Assembly: GCA_028691175.1 (NCBI GenBank)
Contig: JAQUZU010000036.1
Location: forward strand, 7,688 to 17,935
Direction: 5' to 3'
From: Candidatus Kapaibacterium sp.
GTDB lineage: Bacteria; Bacteroidota; Ignavibacteria; Kapaibacteriales; UBA2268
DNA: 10,248 nt
This document shows, piece after piece, positions 7,926 through 10,248 of the stretch. Numbering within the stretch: the stretch's first letter is position 1; each line of letters begins with the position of its first letter. Below the pieces are notes generated by a model. It made no database searches. It was not told the DNA's origin and worked only from the letters and a program-made list of their open reading frames with translations. Made by a program: the position numbers and the translations under genes.

Positions 7926-7992
7926 TCGAAATTCCTTCTATAATTTTCTTAAACTAAAAATTGCTTTCTAATTTCGAATGCAGAAGAAATTC
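7926..7992 (-). promoter_or_regulatory. Candidate translational switch at the start of the B12 unit
   Basis: Read on the minus strand, GAATTTCTTCT (7992-7982) can pair along its whole length, 11 pairs with two G-U, with AGAAGGAATTT (7939-7929), which contains the Shine-Dalgarno sequence of the first gene. A second element, TCGAAATT (7977-7970), pairs perfectly over 8 bases with AATTTCGA (7933-7926). Both stems need bases 7929-7933, so they exclude each other as drawn. This is the arrangement expected of a riboswitch expression platform that hides or frees the ribosome site. The pairing is seen in the sequence; the regulatory meaning is inference. Confidence 0.45.
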
Positions 7993-8056
7993 GGTCAGCA
8001 TACACGCCACCACACCAAATATCGGCATGGGGAAATGCAGCAAAATTTCCTCATTG

Positions 8057-8082
8057 CATTCGTTTGTGCGCGAATGTTTTTT
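8057..8082 (+). terminator. Weak hairpin plus T6, terminator-like on the plus strand
   Basis: On the plus strand CATTCG (8057-8062) and CGAATG (8071-8076) form a 6-bp stem (7 with a G-U pair) around an 8-base loop, followed directly by TTTTTT (8077-8082). No plus-strand gene lies upstream in this window, so if it acts it would stop antisense transcription entering the riboswitch. On the minus strand the same hairpin is preceded by A bases and would not be a terminator, but it may be part of the leader fold. Confidence 0.3.
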
Positions 8083-8124
8083 CACTCAGAACTGTTTTTA
8101 TAAATCCTGTAATGCCAATGAGTT

Positions 8125-8302
8125 AGCAATAGGCTGATATTCTGACTCCGGAGTCATCCTTTGTGTTTCGCCTTCCCGCTTAGAGCAGTGGCTGCAATTT
8201 CTTGCTTGAAGCACATCGTCGTCCGATACAGCGGCGCTACCGTGCAGGCATCTCACCTGCTTCCCAATTATCTGTCTTTTTTCTAGCGACAGACCTATTG
8301 CT
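8125..8302 (-). ncRNA. Cobalamin (vitamin B12) riboswitch
   Basis: On the minus strand the element is closed by a perfect 9-bp P1 helix, AGCAATAGG (8302-8294) with CCTATTGCT (8133-8125). Inside come, in order: a TCTGTC/GACAGA hairpin, AATTGGGAAGCAGGTGAGAT with the GCAGG/CCTGC stem (8260-8256 with 8248-8244), the core GCGCCGCTGTATCGG, GCAGCCACTG, GCGGGAAGGCG, and the B12 box, GAGTCAGAATATCAGCC, next to the closing helix. These match the conserved blocks of cobalamin riboswitches in type and order; the first core block has CCGCTG where CCACTG is usual. It lies about 200 bases before the propeller gene and should repress the four-gene unit when cobalamin is bound. The long leader and the pairing at the ribosome site point to translational control. 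Confidence 0.95.
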
Positions 8303-8327
8303 GATTCAAAGAACCAATTATGACACA

Positions 8328-8359
8328 CAAAATTAAGCAAATAATACAAAGTGACCAAA
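8328..8359 (-). promoter_or_regulatory. Promoter of the B12 unit (TTTG-N20-TAATTTTG)
   Basis: On the minus strand TTTG (8359-8356) is followed after 20 bases by TAATTTTG (8335-8328), an exact TAnnTTTG. This is the -33/-7 arrangement of the Bacteroidetes housekeeping sigma factor. The predicted start, roughly at 8321, is about 20 bases before the first base of the riboswitch P1 helix, just where a leader promoter should lie. Confidence 0.7.
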
Positions 8360-8418
8360 GTTTTTTGAAAATATTTTGCAATACTAAAATATATTTTTCT
8401 TTATTCCGACATTTTTCA

Positions 8419-8426
8419 TATTTTTG
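8419..8426 (+). promoter_or_regulatory. Candidate -7 box for the large plus-strand gene
   Basis: TATTTTTG is an exact TAnnTTTG match 48 bases before the ATG at 8475. No TTTG is seen about 20 bases upstream, and the region is very AT-rich, so chance is possible. If real, the 8303-8474 gap carries two divergent promoters about 90 bases apart. Confidence 0.35.
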
Positions 8427-8474
8427 CATAAACTGAATAAAAATAATATGTAATCATTTTATATAGAGGTACCA

Positions 8475-10248
8475 ATGAAAAAACTTATCAGGTACATTCT
8501 ATCAGTCATTGTACTTATGTCCGCCGCCGGAAGCAGCGGGCATGCAATTCCGCTGGAGGACTACACCGTGCGAGAATATACGCAGACGTATGTCCAACCA
8601 CCAATCGGAACCGATGTCGGCAGCTCTTATGGTGAGGATTATATTTCGGATCCGATTGAAATCGGATTTACATTCAATTTCGACGACCAAGAGTATACGA
8701 AATTTCGCTTCTCGGAAAACGGATTTATAGAACTTGGGCGTGCAGACCAAACGAACTTCGGCACACAATATCTGACGAAATATATAGAGAGCAGCACACC
8801 CGGTGCACCGTTAATTGCTCCGTTTCAGTTCGATGCACGAGTTCTCACCCGAAAGGGATATATTCTCGAGGGAACAGCACCTAATCGCACCCTTACCTGC
8901 TATTGGATCGGATTCGATTATTGGTACCCGCCGAGCACTTCTCCAAATGTTCAAGCAGAAATTTATCTTAAATTATACGAAGGCAGTGCCGGCAAATTTG
9001 AGTTTGTATATGGACCAAACTGCACAGAAATACAAACACTTCCCGGAACCTTGCCTCATTATGCTATAATCGGTGTATCGCATTGCTTAACAGACAGTCC
9101 GAGAAGATACATTAATATTTTACCGGATTTAACTGCTTCAACCTACTACTACTCAAACAATACCAACCGATTGGTTAATGAAACAACACGTGCCGCACTT
9201 GTTCCGGGCAAAACATACGTTTTCAACGATGGAATTCAGGAAACCGGTCCGGTAATTTCATATATTACTCCCGATATCGGTACTCCGGGCATGAGCACCT
9301 ATATGGAAATCATCGGCCCGACCGGTGCTTTCGGTAATTTTATCGGCAACAACGACAGCTATCATACTTCCCCATATCAAGAACCTACACTTTCTGAATA
9401 CAGTATTGAATTTCTAGATCCGGCGGATACGAATAAAATATCTTTCGGTCCGCTTACGACATCGTGGGATGGCAGAATGATTGCCACACATGTTTTTGTC
9501 AACCCCAATTTGCCGACGCCAAACTCCATGCACTGGAATCAACTCACAAGTGCAAATATCGTGCAGTTCAGAGTCAAAACAACACAAGGCGTTAGCGCAT
9601 GGCAGAAGTTCTATATCATAAAGCCATATAATTTCAACGACTTATCGAATAATACAACGGATCTTGTTTTCGGACAGGGCAACCTCGGTATTCGCTCGCC
9701 ACGCGGCTGTATGATAGTAGATTCTCTTCGGCTGGCTTTGGCGACCTACACGGTTTCGACCGCAGATTGCGATCCGGAAACTCCGGGCAATCAGGGCTAT
9801 CTTCCGTTTATACTGCTCTCGAAAGGCAACATCACAGGTCAGCATTTTTATAACGGTTCGACCGATAACTTCACAACTATTGACGTCAGTGCTGTCGGTG
9901 CAAACGGCGGTCCGGGCGGCGGCGGTGGCGGTGGTCATTTCTGCGATGCAAACTATATCGGCAGTTATTCCAGAGGTAGCAACGGTGGCGACGGATTCGT
10001 CAGTGGCGGACGTGGCGGGTTAAACAATAGTTCAATCCCTGGAATTGATAATGCCTGGAAATCACTTGGTGCAAGTACCGGCGAAAACGGTAAAAGCATG
10101 AACGGAATTAATCCTCCTGTCGACGCTTGGTTCGAGTGCTCAGGCGGTGGAACGGGACATCCTTTCGGCACATCCGGCAAAGGCTCATACGTACAGGATC
10201 CGACCGAACTAAATAACGCAGGCGGCTACGGCGGCGGAAGCGGCCATA
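8475..10248 (+). CDS. Large exported modular protein, glycine-rich, cut by the window end
   Basis: An open frame of 591 residues with no stop before the right edge. MKKLIRYILSVIVLMSAAGSSGHA is a Sec signal peptide. Residues about 28-250 form a beta-rich domain with the pattern DPIEIGFTFNFDDQEYTKFRFSENGFIELG (59-88), like the modules in FCB surface proteins that read PF.F.F.G..Y....VSSNG.I.LG. At 257-280 GPVISYITPDIGTPGMSTYMEIIG looks like the start of an IPT/TIG-like sandwich, ending near IIKP at 381-384. A linker region leads to a glycine-rich tract from about 474 (GANGGPGGGGGGG, 475-487; GSNGGDGFVSGGRGG, 501-515; more at 556-590). The protein is probably T9SS-exported, but the C-terminus that would show a sorting domain is outside the window. 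AGAGGT lies 4 bases before the ATG. It is divergent from the B12 unit with no evident functional link. Adhesin or matrix protein is a guess. Confidence 0.85.
   Translation, partial: MKKLIRYILSVIVLMSAAGSSGHAIPLEDYTVREYTQTYVQPPIGTDVGSSYGEDYISDPIEIGFTFNFDDQEYTKFRFSENGFIELGRADQTNFGTQYLTKYIESSTPGAPLIAPFQFDARVLTRKGYILEGTAPNRTLTCYWIGFDYWYPPSTSPNVQAEIYLKLYEGSAGKFEFVYGPNCTEIQTLPGTLPHYAIIGVSHCLTDSPRRYINILPDLTASTYYYSNNTNRLVNETTRAALVPGKTYVFNDGIQETGPVISYITPDIGTPGMSTYMEIIGPTGAFGNFIGNNDSYHTSPYQEPTLSEYSIEFLDPADTNKISFGPLTTSWDGRMIATHVFVNPNLPTPNSMHWNQLTSANIVQFRVKTTQGVSAWQKFYIIKPYNFNDLSNNTTDLVFGQGNLGIRSPRGCMIVDSLRLALATYTVSTADCDPETPGNQGYLPFILLSKGNITGQHFYNGSTDNFTTIDVSAVGANGGPGGGGGGGHFCDANYIGSYSRGSNGGDGFVSGGRGGLNNSSIPGIDNAWKSLGASTGENGKSMNGINPPVDAWFECSGGGTGHPFGTSGKGSYVQDPTELNNAGGYGGGSGH

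Noticed and set aside
7954..8028. A 24-codon minus-strand frame in the leader (begins MPIFGVVACMLTEF), and a 19-codon one just upstream (begins MRKFCCISPC)
   Set aside because: Neither has a Shine-Dalgarno sequence at a useful distance and both lie in structured leader RNA. A leader peptide cannot be excluded, but nothing supports one.
8144..8155. Perfect 12-base palindrome GACTCCGGAGTC, considered as an operator
   Set aside because: It is inside the riboswitch next to the B12 box and is better explained as a small stem-loop of that RNA.
8098..8358. An 86-codon open frame on the minus strand
   Set aside because: It lies exactly over the cobalamin riboswitch and its promoter; the conserved RNA blocks explain the sequence and the translation resembles no protein.
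9642..10180. Minus-strand frames of 98 and 71 codons opposite the plus-strand gene
   Set aside because: They are the complement of the glycine-rich coding frame; proline-rich translations are the expected shadow of GGC/GGT codons.
1..10248. CRISPR array, tRNA, rRNA, insertion sequence or prophage genes
   Set aside because: No regularly spaced repeats, RNA-gene sequences, transposase motifs or phage proteins were seen on either strand.

Overview
The window looks like the chromosome of a member of the Bacteroidota/Chlorobiota (FCB) group. Three things point there. Two secreted proteins end in type A sorting domains of the type IX secretion system (T9SS). Two or three promoter candidates carry the TAnnTTTG -7 element typical of these bacteria. 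The vitamin B12 locus has a BtuG-like surface propeller, known from Bacteroidetes. The style of the large plus-strand secreted protein (signal peptide, beta-sandwich, IPT/TIG-like domain, glycine-rich region) reminds me of the Ignavibacteria/Kapabacteria branch, but this placement is an inference.

Layout. Minus strand, 983-33: a family 2 glycosyltransferase, 21 bases downstream of purF (2498-1005), the amidophosphoribosyltransferase that starts purine synthesis. Upstream of purF, also on the minus strand, is a tight four-gene cluster running 7922 to 2614: a T9SS-secreted beta-propeller protein, a BtuB-type TonB-dependent receptor, a second T9SS-secreted surface protein, and a BtuG-type lipoprotein propeller. 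Gaps inside it are 17, 11 and 1 bases. It is preceded by a clear cobalamin riboswitch (8302-8125, minus strand) and a well-placed promoter (about 8359-8328). Plus strand, 8475 to the right edge: a large exported protein cut off by the window end.

How it works together. The riboswitch should turn the four-gene unit down when cobalamin is plentiful. The receptor would import corrinoid across the outer membrane, driven by TonB, and the BtuG-like lipoprotein would capture it at the surface and hand it over. The two T9SS cargo proteins, one a further beta-propeller, are the less familiar part: they suggest that this lineage uses T9SS as well as surface lipoproteins to build its B12-capture apparatus. 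The leader between riboswitch and first gene contains an 11-bp pairing that covers the Shine-Dalgarno sequence and a competing 8-bp stem, a plausible translational switch. purF and the glycosyltransferase appear unrelated to this unit. The only stretch of more than 300 bases without a gene (7923-8474) is the riboswitch leader plus the divergent promoter region.
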